Part shown: one piece after another, positions 7,954 through 17,325 of the stretch
Layout of the letters: each line of letters begins with the position of its first letter
Position numbering within the stretch: the stretch's first letter is position 1
Source of the DNA: Nocardioides piscis
GTDB lineage: Bacteria > Actinomycetota > Actinomycetes > Propionibacteriales > Nocardioidaceae
Length of the DNA stretch: 64,000 nucleotides
Direction of reading: 5' to 3'
NCBI RefSeq assembly: GCF_011300215.1
Contig: NZ_CP049866.1
Coordinates: forward strand, 372,001 to 436,000
Notes under the pieces: generated by a model
The model's input: only the letters and a program-made list of their open reading frames with translations
Told to the model about the DNA's origin: nothing
Database searches by the model: none
Position numbers and translations under genes: made by a program

Positions 7954-8866
7954 CAGGGAAGCTCCAGGAGGTGTGCGCCGGCCACGGGGCCGTTCGCGAT
8001 GAGTACGACGTCGTGCCCTGCGCCCTGCAGCCCGTCGACGACCGCGTTGGCCCCGTCGAGGGAGTCGCACAGGAAGATGCAGGTGGGACCGGAGCCGGAG
8101 ACGAGGCCGCGCAGCGCGCCCTCACGCTCCCCCCGGTCGATGAGTGCCCCAAGCTCGGGCCGCAGGTCGATCGCGGCCGGCTGGAGGTCGTTGTGGAGTG
8201 CGCGGGCGAGGCGCAGCGGCTCACCGCTGGCCAGCGCCGAGAACAGGTCGTCGGGCTCGGCAGGCTCGGCGAGCGCGTGGGGGTGGAGGTGGTCGAAGTG
8301 GGCATAGACCTCGGGCGTCGACAGCCCGACAGCGGCGGGGACGGCGACCCACCACCAGGTGGCGAGGTCCTCGACCGGCTCCACCACCTCGCCGCGGCCG
8401 CGACCTCGCGCCGTACCGCCCACGAGCGAGAAGGGCACGTCGCTGCCCAGCTCGGCGGCCAGCTCGAGGAGTACGTCGTCGGGCAGCCCACACCCGTGCA
8501 GCCGGTCATAGGCCAACAGGGTGGCGGCGGCGTCGGCCGACCCCCCGCCATCCCTCCGGCCACGGGGATCGCCTTGGTGACCTCGATCAGCGCCGAGCCG
8601 ACCCCTCCCACGCGGGCCTGGATCAGGTCGAGGGCGCGGAAGACGATGTTGCCGGGGCCGGACGGGACGTCCACCAGGTCGATGTGGTCGGCCACCTCGA
8701 GCCCGAGGCCGGGCTCCTCGGCGAGCGACAGCCTGACGTCGTCATAGAGGCCGATCGCCTGGTAGACGGTGTCGAGGGGATGGAAGCCGTCCTCGCGCAG
8801 CGCACCGACCCCGAGGTGCAGGTTGATCTTGGCGGCTGCCCTGACGGTGACCGAGCGGGCGCTCAC
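7953..8866 (-). CDS. ispE: 4-diphosphocytidyl-2-C-methyl-D-erythritol kinase IspE, with a one-base frameshift
   Basis: This GHMP kinase phosphorylates CDP-methylerythritol in the MEP isoprenoid pathway. The N-terminal part (from GTG 8866, overlapping the rsmA stop as GTGA) contains the conserved [10 protein letters not shown] lysine region. The ATP loop [10 protein letters not shown] then runs into the wrong frame at the C run 8541-8546. One extra C restores [18 protein letters not shown], and the remainder (residues about 115-304) is intact up to the TGA at 7953, including the GSGPTCIF motif. Because this pathway is essential in actinobacteria and all motifs are intact, a base-calling deletion is the likeliest explanation. 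Confidence 0.92.
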
Positions 8867-9726
8867 CACTCCAGGCCCTCGGCGATGCGCGCGAAGTCGG
8901 CGACGGTGAGGACCTCGCCGCGGGCGGTCGGGTCGATGCCGGCGTGTGCGAGAGCCCGCTCGGCCGCCTCGGTGGACCCCGCGAGCGGGCGCAGCGCGGC
9001 GCGGATCTGCTTGCGGCGCGTGGCGAAGGCGGCGTCGATGACGGTGAAGACCTGCTGGCGCGTCGCCGTGGTCGACGGCGGGTCGCAGCGGGTCCAGGCC
9101 ACCAGGCCCGAGTCGACGTTGGGGGCGGGCCAGAAGACGTTGCGGCCGATGGTGCCGGCCCGCCGGACGTCGGCGAACCACGCGGCCTTGACCGACGGCA
9201 CGCCATAGACCTTGGAGCCCGGCCCGGCAGCGAGGCGGTCGGCGACCTCGGCCTGCACCATCACCAGCCCTCGTTCGAGGGACGGGAGCAGCGTGAGCAT
9301 GTGGATCAGGACCGGCACCGAGACGTTGTAGGGCAGGTTGGCGACCAGGGCCGTCGGTGGCGGACCGGGAATCGACTCGATCCGCATCGCGTCTCCGAGG
9401 ATCACCTCGAAGGCGTCGACCTGACCGGGCGCATAGGCGGCGATCGTCGCGGGCAGGCGCTCGGCCAGCAGGGGGTCGACCTCGACGGCGACGACCCTCT
9501 GGGCCACGTCGAGCAGCGCGAGCGTCAGGGAGCCGAGACCCGGCCCCACCTCGACGACCACGTCGTCGCGCCCGATGCCGGAGTCCCTGACGATCCGACG
9601 CACGGTGTTGGCGTCGATGACGAAGTTCTGCCCGCGCTGCTTGGTGGGTCGCAGGTCCAGCTCGGCCGCGAGCGCACGAACTTCCGCCGGCCCGAGAAGC
9701 CTCGGACCGGCGGAAGGGGTGCTCAT
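8863..9726 (-). CDS. rsmA: 16S rRNA (adenine1518-N6/adenine1519-N6)-dimethyltransferase
   Basis: RsmA (KsgA) dimethylates two adjacent adenines in the helix 45 loop of 16S rRNA late in 30S assembly. The 287-residue protein has the family opening [24 protein letters not shown] motif [17 protein letters not shown], and the catalytic [11 protein letters not shown], which matches the NxPY motif of N6-adenine methyltransferases. The start is the ATG at 9726, just 17 nt from the rpfB stop; an upstream in-frame extension would lie inside rpfB. It is co-transcribed with rpfB and ispE, as in mycobacteria. Confidence 0.96.
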   Translation of the reverse strand: MSTPSAGPRLLGPAEVRALAAELDLRPTKQRGQNFVIDANTVRRIVRDSGIGRDDVVVEVGPGLGSLTLALLDVAQRVVAVEVDPLLAERLPATIAAYAPGQVDAFEVILGDAMRIESIPGPPPTALVANLPYNVSVPVLIHMLTLLPSLERGLVMVQAEVADRLAAGPGSKVYGVPSVKAAWFADVRRAGTIGRNVFWPAPNVDSGLVAWTRCDPPSTTATRQQVFTVIDAAFATRRKQIRAALRPLAGSTEAAERALAHAGIDPTARGEVLTVADFARIAEGLEW

Positions 9727-9743
9727 GCGGTGCAGGCTATCGG

Positions 9744-11004
<1,261 letters not shown>

Positions 11005-11142
11005 ACCAACCTCCAGGCGCTGGCGGAACGTTCCCGATCCCGGCCAACAGTCACAGGACGATAACGGTGATGCGTGGTAGTACAAAGTCGAACGGCACAA
11101 TTCACCGCCGTTCGTGACCAGGCTCTCGTCCTTCCCCACCCC

Positions 11143-12039
11143 CTACCAGGCGCCCCCGAACGCCCGTTCGGTGTTGACGTCGATCGCGTGGCACAGCCCC
11201 TCGAGCTCGTCTCCGCGCACCTCGGCCATCGCGCGGACGGTGAGCGGCACGAGGTAGGAGGCGTTGGGCCGCCCGCGGAACGGCGTCGGCGTGAGGTATG
11301 GCGCGTCCGTCTCCACGAGGATGCGGTCGAGCGGCGTCGCGGCGAGCGCGGCGCGGATCGGATCGGCGTTCTTGAAGGTGATCGTCCCCGCGAAGCTCAG
11401 GTGGGCCCCTCGGTCCAGGCAGGCACGGGCGAAGTCACGATCCCCGGAGAAGCAGTGCATGACCCACCGCTCGGGCACGCCCTCCTCGTCCAGGACCTCG
11501 AGGACCTCGTCGTGGGCGTCGCGGTCGTGGATGACCAGGGTCTTGTCCAGGCGCTTGGCCAGGTCGATGTGACGGCGGAAGCTCTCCCGCTGCGCGGGGC
11601 GACCCTCCTCGCCCGTCCTGAAGTGGTCGAGACCCGTCTCCCCCACCGCCCGCACGCGGTCGTGCGCCCCGGCCAGGGCCTCGATCTCGGCCATGGCCGC
11701 GTCCAGGTCGTCGACCTTCGGTGCCTCGTTGGGGTGCAGGGCGACCCCGGCGATCAGCTCGGGGTGCTCTTCGGCAGCCGCCACGGCCCAGCGCGCCCCG
11801 GGCAGGTCACAACCGATCTGGACGATCCGGGTGACGTTGACCGAGACCGCCAGGTCGATCGCCTCCCGGGTCTCGAGCCACTCACCGTCCGCGATGTCGA
11901 GGTGACAGTGGTTGTCCACGACAGGATGCGGAAGCCGGTCGGGGACCGCTGGGCGCTCCCGGTCGCGGCGCACTCCCGACTGCTCCTCGGTCGAGGCCCT
12001 GGTGCGGGTCGGCTCACTTGTTGGCCTGTTTGTGGACAC
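11143..12039 (-). CDS. tatD: TatD family metal-dependent hydrolase (DNase-like)
   Basis: This 298-residue amidohydrolase-fold protein carries the TatD metal ligands: VDNHCHLD (HxH) near residue 42, the Glu in VGETGLDHF, His in KTLVIHDRDAHDE, and His and Asp in WVMHCFSG and LVETDAPYL. Members act as Mg-dependent 3'-5' exonucleases or deacylases. About 40 N-terminal residues precede the core and are Arg/Thr-rich, which may mean a later start. Its first 26 bp overlap the 3' end of rsmI, and the rpfB leader follows it. The order rsmI-tatD-rpfB-rsmA-ispE is broadly conserved in actinobacteria. Confidence 0.93.
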   Translation of the reverse strand: MSTNRPTSEPTRTRASTEEQSGVRRDRERPAVPDRLPHPVVDNHCHLDIADGEWLETREAIDLAVSVNVTRIVQIGCDLPGARWAVAAAEEHPELIAGVALHPNEAPKVDDLDAAMAEIEALAGAHDRVRAVGETGLDHFRTGEEGRPAQRESFRRHIDLAKRLDKTLVIHDRDAHDEVLEVLDEEGVPERWVMHCFSGDRDFARACLDRGAHLSFAGTITFKNADPIRAALAATPLDRILVETDAPYLTPTPFRGRPNASYLVPLTVRAMAEVRGDELEGLCHAIDVNTERAFGGAW

Positions 12040-12865
12040 AGTCGTAGACCTCTCGCTTGGGGACCCCGGCGCGTCTGGCGACGTCCGCGATCGCTTCCTT
12101 CCGGGTCGCCCCGGCTGCCTCCTCCTCGGCCACGGCTGCGCGCAGCGAGTCAGGGTCGCTGTCCACGTCGGCCCGGGCGGGCGAGCCTGACACGACGATG
12201 GTCACCTCGCCCCGCACTCCCTGCGCCGCCCAGTCGACGAGGTCGGCGAGCGGCCCGCGGCGTACTTCTTCGTGCGTCTTGGTCAGCTCACGGCACACGG
12301 CCGCCGACCGGTCGCCGCCCAGCACCCCGGCCATCGCGGCCAGGGCAGCGTGCGTGCGGTGGGGTGCTTCGAAGAAGACCATCGTGCGCTCCTCCCGCGA
12401 CAGCGCGGCGAGGCGCCGGCTGCGTTCACCGGGCTTGCGAGGCAGGAAGCCCTCGAAGCAGAACCGGTCGACCGGGAGCCCGCTGACGGCGAGGGCGGTC
12501 AGCACCGCGCTCGGACCGGGCACGGCGGTCACGGTGATGTCGTGCTCGACGGCCGCGACCACGAGCCGATAGCCGGGGTCGGAGACGCTGGGCATCCCGG
12601 CGTCGGTGACCAGGACCACGCGATCGCCGGCCAGCAGGGCCTCGAGCAGCACCGGCGTCCGCGACGCCTCGTTGCCCTCGAAGTAGGAGACCACTCGACC
12701 ACCGAGGCTGATCCCGAGCTCGCTGGTCAGCCGCTTGAGCCGTCGGGTGTCCTCGGCCGCGACGACGTCGGCCCCGGCGAGCTCGGAGGCGAGGCGGGGA
12801 GGCGCGTCGCCGTACTGCCCGATCGGCGTGGCTGCGAGCACGAGCACGCCGGTGGTGGTGGACAT
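12014..12865 (-). CDS. rsmI: 16S rRNA (cytidine1402-2'-O)-methyltransferase
   Basis: RsmI methylates the ribose of C1402 in the decoding centre of 16S rRNA. The 283-residue protein is of the tetrapyrrole-methylase (SPOUT-unrelated) fold. It has LVLAATPIGQYGDAPPRL at the N terminus, VVAAEDTRR, LVTDAGMPSVSDPG (SAM-binding) and VPGPSAVLTALAVSGLP. A short helical C-terminal domain follows that ends in KREVYDCVHKQ. It is divergent from the mannosyltransferase gene across a 50-bp gap and overlaps tatD by 26 bp. Length and motifs are normal. Confidence 0.96.
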   Translation of the reverse strand: MSTTTGVLVLAATPIGQYGDAPPRLASELAGADVVAAEDTRRLKRLTSELGISLGGRVVSYFEGNEASRTPVLLEALLAGDRVVLVTDAGMPSVSDPGYRLVVAAVEHDITVTAVPGPSAVLTALAVSGLPVDRFCFEGFLPRKPGERSRRLAALSREERTMVFFEAPHRTHAALAAMAGVLGGDRSAAVCRELTKTHEEVRRGPLADLVDWAAQGVRGEVTIVVSGSPARADVDSDPDSLRAAVAEEEAAGATRKEAIADVARRAGVPKREVYDCVHKQANK

Positions 12866-12902
12866 GCTCCGATCATGTCAGGGCGGTCGGGGGCAGACGC
12901 TC

Positions 12903-12908
12903 TAGAGT
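12903..12908 (+). promoter_or_regulatory. -10 box TAGAGT of a leaderless promoter for the mannosyltransferase
   Basis: TAGAGT ends 7 nt before the GTG at 12916. It lies within an inverted repeat (GCAGAC 12893-12898 and GTCTGC 12907-12912) in the 50-bp divergent gap, which might also be an operator. Confidence 0.6.
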
Positions 12909-12915
12909 CTGCGGC

Positions 12916-14535
12916 GTGACCGCTCCCGCCGATGTCAGCCTGTCGCGCACGGCGGCGGGCAGCGAGGTCCCGTCGGTGCAGGACCGCGCACTCCCGCGCT
13001 GGCGCACCGACGACCCGCTCGTCGGGTGGGTCCTGGCGCTGGCGATCACCGGTCTCGCCTTCTTCCTGCGCTGGTGGAAGCTCGGCACGCCCCACCAGTT
13101 CAGCTTCGACGAGACGTACTACGCCAAGGACGCCTGGTCGATGCTCGAGCACGGCTACGTGCGCACCTACGTCGAGGACGCGGACAAGAGCATCCTCAAC
13201 GGCGCCCCCACCGGGATCTGGCAGGACGCCCCCTCGATGGTGGTGCACCCTGAGGTGGGGAAGTGGCTGATCGCGCTCGGCGAGAAGGCCTTCGGGATGG
13301 AGCCCTTCGGCTGGCGCATCGCTGCTGCCGTCGTCGGCTCGCTGATGGTGCTCCTGATGTGTCGCTTCGTCCGGCGCGTGACCGGCTCGACGACGCTCGG
13401 CCTGGCCGGCGGGCTTCTGCTCGCCCTGGACGGCCTGCAGCTCGTGCTGTCGCGGCTGGCGCTGCTCGACATCTTCCTCGCCTTCTTCATCCTGCTCGGC
13501 GTCCACTGTGTCGTCGCCGACCGACAGTGGTTCCGCGCGCGGCTGGCCAAGGGCGCCCACCTGGTGTTCTTCCGACCCTGGTTGCTCGGTGCAGGCGTCG
13601 CCTTCGGCCTCGCGGTCGGCACCAAGTGGACGGCACTGTTCCCCCTCGCAGCCTTCGGCCTGCTGCTGACGGCGTGGAACTACGGCGCCCGCAGGTCGCA
13701 CCGGCACCGGCTGGACGTCGTCAAGGCGCTCGTCGTCGACGGGCCGGTCGCGTTCGCCAGTCTCGTCCTGGTCGCCTTCGTCGTCTATGTCGCCAGCTGG
13801 ACCGGTTGGCTCCAGCACGCCGGTGAGTACGAGCAGGCGCTGAGCAACACCCAATACACGACACACGACGGCGGCGAGCCGTGGGCGACCGCCTCCGAAC
13901 CGGACAAGGAGGGCTTCGGCGAGGTCACCCAGTCGCTGCGATCGCTGTGGGACTACCACCAGGACGTGTATGCCTTCCACAGCCACTTCCTCAACGACAG
14001 TGACCACGTCTACGCCTCCAAGCCCGGAGGCTGGCTGCTGATGAACCGCCCCGTCGGGGTGGACGCCCAGCTCGACATCCAGCCCGGGACCCAGGGCTGC
14101 GACGCGCCGGACGGGTCGACGTGCCTGCGTCAGGTCCTCCTGCTGGGCAACCCGCTCATCTGGTGGGGCGGCAGCCTGGCGCTGGTCTTCGCACTCGTCC
14201 GCTGGGTCGGGGCGCGCGACTGGCGCTTCGGGGTCGCGGTCGTCGGGGTGGCTTCGACCTGGCTCCCGTGGCTGCTCTATGACGACCGGCCGATCTTCGT
14301 CTTCTACGCGATCGCCTGCCTGCCGTTCGTGGTGCTGGCGCTGACCCTGGCGCTGGGCAGCCTGGTGGGCTCCTCCAACGTGCCCTCGTCCAGACGGACG
14401 GCCGGGGTCGTGGTCGCCGGGTCCTACTTCGTGCTCTGCGTCCTGGCGTTCGCGTGGTTCTGGCCGGTGTGGACCGACCAGCTGATCACCCACGACGAGT
14501 GGCTGCGGCGGATCTGGTTCACCCGCTGGATCTGA
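12916..14535 (+). CDS. pmt: Dolichyl-phosphate-mannose-protein mannosyltransferase (PMT/GT39)
   Basis: This polytopic membrane glycosyltransferase of 539 residues transfers mannose from polyprenyl phosphate to Ser/Thr of secreted proteins. The first extracytoplasmic loop holds the catalytic acidic motif FDETYYAKDAWSM (near residue 60). About ten membrane segments follow, and the C-terminal region has the PMT_4TMC character (LLYDDRPIFVFYAIACLPF). It begins at a GTG that appears leaderless. The rsmI-pmt divergent pair is typical of actinobacteria. A strong hairpin follows the stop, so it is probably monocistronic. Confidence 0.93.
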   Translation: MTAPADVSLSRTAAGSEVPSVQDRALPRWRTDDPLVGWVLALAITGLAFFLRWWKLGTPHQFSFDETYYAKDAWSMLEHGYVRTYVEDADKSILNGAPTGIWQDAPSMVVHPEVGKWLIALGEKAFGMEPFGWRIAAAVVGSLMVLLMCRFVRRVTGSTTLGLAGGLLLALDGLQLVLSRLALLDIFLAFFILLGVHCVVADRQWFRARLAKGAHLVFFRPWLLGAGVAFGLAVGTKWTALFPLAAFGLLLTAWNYGARRSHRHRLDVVKALVVDGPVAFASLVLVAFVVYVASWTGWLQHAGEYEQALSNTQYTTHDGGEPWATASEPDKEGFGEVTQSLRSLWDYHQDVYAFHSHFLNDSDHVYASKPGGWLLMNRPVGVDAQLDIQPGTQGCDAPDGSTCLRQVLLLGNPLIWWGGSLALVFALVRWVGARDWRFGVAVVGVASTWLPWLLYDDRPIFVFYAIACLPFVVLALTLALGSLVGSSNVPSSRRTAGVVVAGSYFVLCVLAFAWFWPVWTDQLITHDEWLRRIWFTRWI

Positions 14536-14556
14536 GGCCGCTGGAGGGGAAATGCC

Positions 14557-14584
14557 GAACGGCCCGTCCGAGGACGGGCCGTTC
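14557..14584. terminator. Bidirectional terminator between pmt and tRNA-Ala
   Basis: Perfect 13-nt arms 14557-14569 and 14572-14584 form a GC-rich hairpin 21 bp after the pmt stop and just beyond the tRNA 3' end on the other strand. It has no U-run, as is usual for high-GC actinobacteria. Confidence 0.75.
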
Positions 14585-14592
14585 GTCGCTGG

Positions 14593-14665
14593 TGGAGGTG
14601 AGGGGACTCGAACCCCTGGCCTTCTCGATGCGAACGAGACGCGCTACCAGCTGCGCCACACCCCC
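14593..14665 (-). tRNA. tRNA-Ala, anticodon CGC
   Basis: The reverse strand folds into a full cloverleaf. Acceptor GGGGGTG pairs with CACCTCC (with one G-U), the D stem is GCGC/GCGC, the anticodon stem is TCTCG/CGAGA with loop TTCGCAT, and the T arm is AGGGG-TTCGAGT-CCCCT. The anticodon CGC reads the alanine codon GCG. The discriminator A is followed by an encoded CCA down to 14590. Confidence 0.95.
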
Positions 14666-14734
14666 GAGCGAAGGGAAAAGATAGCACCCGACTTCCACGC
14701 CGACCCAATCGAATGGGCCCTCGCGCCGAGCGAC

Positions 14735-15577
14735 TCAGGAGCCGGACGCGCGACGCCGCTCGACGTCGCGTTCAGCACGCGCCGACTCGTCGGCGTCGCG
14801 GGCCATGGCCGAGTCGTCGTCGTTGCGCCCCGACGACCAGACGCCAGTGGAGTCGAGGTCGATCGTCTGGACCGTACGCCGCGCGGCGGCCGGCTTGGAG
14901 ACGTAGGTCGGCAGGGTGGTCGGCACCATGTCCCACGCGCCTTCGGCGCGCATCGGCTCCGCGCCCTCGGCGCGCATCGGCTCCGCGGCGGGCTCGACGG
15001 CGACGGCCTCGACGTCGGCCACGAGCGGGGAGTCGGCTGTCTCGGGGAGCTCGAAGATGATCTCGAGCGAGTTGGCGTCCGGGAACGCTGCGGTGAGGTG
15101 GGACTGGACCCGTGCTGGTCGAGCAGCCGCCCGTTCGCCCTTGACCATGACGCGGCAGGCGACGAGCCAGGCGACGAGCAGCCCTGCGGGGATGGCGGTG
15201 TAGGGCCAGGCGATCACCTGGGCGGCAGCCACGCCGATGACGGCGGTGTTGACGAGCAGGATCGCTGCCAGGACTCTGCGACGCCGCTTGGTGGCCTTGC
15301 GGACGGCGGCGCGCCGCTCGGCATACGTCGGGGTCGCTCGGGTCCTGGACGGCTTGGTGGCGACGGTCGGCGCGGACGGGTGCCGGGCGGGGGTCACGAC
15401 CAGACGGGCGTCGCGACGGTTGACCGGCTCGCGGCGCGCGAGCACGCGCATCGTGTGGGAGAAGCGGTCGACCGAGCGGCTGCGCACCGCCTCGTCATGG
15501 TGCTCGAGCGCCTTCGGGATGAGATAGACGGCCCAGGCAACTGCCAGGGCAACGAAGATCAGTGCGCTCGGGTCCAC
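14735..15577 (-). CDS. Three-TM membrane protein resembling the Glp receptor GlpR (Rv0996 type)
   Basis: The start is the GTG at 15577 because TAATCT lies exactly 7 nt upstream; the longer open frame lacks any start signal. The 280-residue protein has one membrane helix at residues 3-20 (ALIFVALAVAWAVYLIPKAL), a basic cytoplasmic loop of about 90 residues, two adjacent helices (about 118-160), and a long acidic C-terminal tail containing a tandem EPMRAEGA repeat. This layout, next to rimJ and a gephyrin-like moeA, matches the corynebacterial/mycobacterial membrane partner of Glp involved in division and polar growth. That identification rests on gene order and topology, not on clear sequence identity. 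Confidence 0.6.
   Translation of the reverse strand: MDPSALIFVALAVAWAVYLIPKALEHHDEAVRSRSVDRFSHTMRVLARREPVNRRDARLVVTPARHPSAPTVATKPSRTRATPTYAERRAAVRKATKRRRRVLAAILLVNTAVIGVAAAQVIAWPYTAIPAGLLVAWLVACRVMVKGERAAARPARVQSHLTAAFPDANSLEIIFELPETADSPLVADVEAVAVEPAAEPMRAEGAEPMRAEGAWDMVPTTLPTYVSKPAAARRTVQTIDLDSTGVWSSGRNDDDSAMARDADESARAERDVERRRASGS
14943..14987 (-). repeat. Tandem 24-bp repeat inside the GlpR-like gene
   Basis: Twenty-one identical bases at 14943-14963 recur at 14967-14987 with a 24-bp period, duplicating the octapeptide EPMRAEGA in frame in the acidic tail. Confidence 0.8.
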
Positions 15578-15584
15578 GCCCCTG

Positions 15585-15590
15585 AGATTA
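15585..15590 (-). promoter_or_regulatory. -10 box TAATCT of a leaderless promoter for the GlpR-like gene
   Basis: On the reverse strand TAATCT is followed by 7 nt and then the GTG at 15577. The 193 bp between this start and the rimJ-like stop hold no other gene, so the membrane protein can be transcribed separately from the galU operon. Confidence 0.6.
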
Positions 15591-15770
15591 GGTTCGCTAC
15601 CCGAGGATGGGGCGGATGTCCATAGGTGTGTCGGGAAACTACTCGTGTGACTCGTGGGATTCGGGGCGCAGGAGCCGGTCGGTCGTGTCCGGAGCACAAC
15701 TGGCGGCGGACGACATCGAATGAGCGGGTTCGTATGGCGCGCGCCGCCACTTGCGACCCGATGCGCCGTG

Positions 15771-16376
15771 TCAGGGCCGCCCCAGGCGGTTCAGCATCGG
15801 CTCGGTGCACTCCTCCACGGTCACGGCGAAGATCCGGTGGTCGCGCCAGGCCCCGTCGATGTGGAGGAACCGCGGCGCATAGCCGACCTCGAAGAGCCCC
15901 AGCTTCTCGACCACGCGCAGGGAGTTGGAGTTCTCCGGCCGGATGCAGATCTCGACGCGGTGCAGGCCGGCGGTGGTGAAGCAGTGGTCGATCACCAGGG
16001 CCACGGCGGTCGGCATCACCCCGCGGCCGGCCGCGTCCTTGTCGAGCCAATAGCCGATGGAGGCGAACTGTGCTGAGCCGCGGACGATGTTGTTGACCGT
16101 CACCTGGCCCACGAAGCGGCCGTCGACCTCGATCGCGAACGGCAGTGCCTGGCCACGGCGGGCGAGGCGGCGCAGTCGGCGCACGACCTGCGAGTAGTCG
16201 CCGGCAGCCGCTTCGTGACCCGGTGGCATCGTGGCGTCCCACGGCTGCAGCCAGTCCCGGTTGCGAGTGCGGACCTCACGCCAGGCCGCGACGTCCGAGG
16301 TCTCGAGGGGGCGCAGCCCGACGTCGCCGTGGGCCAGCCAGGCCGGCCAACCCGGCACCGACTTCCAGACGCCCAT
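15771..16376 (-). CDS. rimJ: GNAT acetyltransferase, RimJ/RimL type
   Basis: This 201-residue acetyltransferase has the RimJ-family pattern: LRPLETSDVAAWREVRTRNRDWLQPWD at the N terminus, the beta-bulge stretch SIGYWLDKDAAGRGVMPTAVAL (the acetyl-CoA pyrophosphate loop, here DAAGRGV) and HRVEICIRPENSNSLRVVEKLGL. RimJ-type enzymes acetylate protein N-termini. The start at 16376 overlaps the mog stop by one base, so it belongs to the galU-moeA-moaC-mog operon. In mycobacteria the same gene sits between moeA1 and the GlpR-like protein. The actual substrate is unknown. Confidence 0.88.
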   Translation of the reverse strand: MGVWKSVPGWPAWLAHGDVGLRPLETSDVAAWREVRTRNRDWLQPWDATMPPGHEAAAGDYSQVVRRLRRLARRGQALPFAIEVDGRFVGQVTVNNIVRGSAQFASIGYWLDKDAAGRGVMPTAVALVIDHCFTTAGLHRVEICIRPENSNSLRVVEKLGLFEVGYAPRFLHIDGAWRDHRIFAVTVEECTEPMLNRLGRP

Positions 16377-16858
16377 CAGTGATCGCTTCCCGCCACCTGC
16401 TCGACGGCGTGCTGCAGCACCGGGCCGAGCACGGCCAGGGCGTCCTTCACCCCGCCACGCGAGCCGGGGAGGTTGACCACCAGGCACGAGCCGGCGATGC
16501 CTGCGACGCCGCGCGAGAGCACCGCCGTCGGCACTCCCGCTGCCACGCCGTGGGCGCGGATCGCCTCCGCGATCCCGGGGATCTCCCGGTCCAGCAGCGG
16601 CCGGGTGGCTTCGGGCGTCCGGTCGGTCGGCGTGAGACCGGTGCCGCCGGTCGTGAGGACGACCCGGGCGCCGTCGTCGATCGCGGCCGCGATCGCCTCG
16701 GCGACCGGGTCGCCGTCGGGCACGACGGCCGGCGCGCCCACCGTGAATCCCTGCGACTGCAGCCAGGCGACGATCACCGGCCCGGTCTCGTCGTCGTAGA
16801 CACCGGCGGCTGCCCGGTTGGACGCCACCACGACGGCGCCCTTGAGCTCGACGCTCAT
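16376..16858 (-). CDS. mog: Molybdopterin adenylyltransferase-type protein (Mog/MoaB)
   Basis: This 160-residue protein of the MoaB/Mog fold adenylates molybdopterin before metal insertion. It has ASNRAAAGVYDDETGP, the substrate loop VVLTTGGTGLTPTDRTPEA (with the conserved GGTG and TPxDxTP) and VVNLPGSRGGVKDALAVL. It starts at 16858, overlapping the moaC stop (ATGA), and its own stop overlaps the rimJ start. It works with the adjacent MoeA and MoaC proteins in molybdenum-cofactor synthesis. Confidence 0.93.
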   Translation of the reverse strand: MSVELKGAVVVASNRAAAGVYDDETGPVIVAWLQSQGFTVGAPAVVPDGDPVAEAIAAAIDDGARVVLTTGGTGLTPTDRTPEATRPLLDREIPGIAEAIRAHGVAAGVPTAVLSRGVAGIAGSCLVVNLPGSRGGVKDALAVLGPVLQHAVEQVAGSDH

Positions 16859-17325
16859 GGTCGCGCCCAGTCCCCCGACTTGCCGCCGGTCTTCGTCTCG
16901 ACCCGCACGTCGGTGATGACCGCGGCCTTGTCGACGGACTTGACCATGTCGATCACGGTGAGCCCGGCCACGGCGACGGCGGTGAGCGCCTCCATCTCGA
17001 CGCCGGTCCGGTCGGTGGTGGCGACCGTGGCCACGATGTCGACGGAGGCGTCGGTGACGCTGAGGTCGAGGGTCACCGACGAGAGTGCGAGCGGGTGGCA
17101 CAACGGGATCAGCGACGGGGTCTGCTTGGCTCCCATGATCCCGGCCAGTCGCGCCACGGCGAGGGTGTCGCCCTTCGGAACCCCGGCTCCGCGCAGCAGG
17201 GCGACCACGTCGTCCGAGACCAGGACCCGGCCGGTTGCGGACGCCGTACGCGCGGTGACTGCCTTGCCGGAGACGTCGACCATCCGGGCAGCGCCCGCGT
17301 CGTCGAGGTGGGAGAAGGACGTCAT
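16855..17325 (-). CDS. moaC: Cyclic pyranopterin monophosphate synthase MoaC
   Basis: MoaC converts 3',8-cyclo-7,8-dihydro-GTP to cPMP, the first committed molybdenum-cofactor step (with MoaA). The 156-residue protein contains ARMVDVSGKAVTARTA, GIMGAKQTPSLIPLCHPL (catalytic region around the HPL motif) and GVEMEALTAVAVAGLTVIDMVKSVDKA with the conserved Lys residues. It lies immediately downstream of moeA (no gap) and overlaps mog. No moaA is in the window. All key residues look intact. Confidence 0.96.
   Translation of the reverse strand: MTSFSHLDDAGAARMVDVSGKAVTARTASATGRVLVSDDVVALLRGAGVPKGDTLAVARLAGIMGAKQTPSLIPLCHPLALSSVTLDLSVTDASVDIVATVATTDRTGVEMEALTAVAVAGLTVIDMVKSVDKAAVITDVRVETKTGGKSGDWARP

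Noticed and set aside
14552..15625. 357-codon plus-strand frame through tRNA-Ala and the GlpR-like gene
   Set aside because: Runs antisense through a tRNA and a gene with membrane helices; a shadow of the opposite strand.
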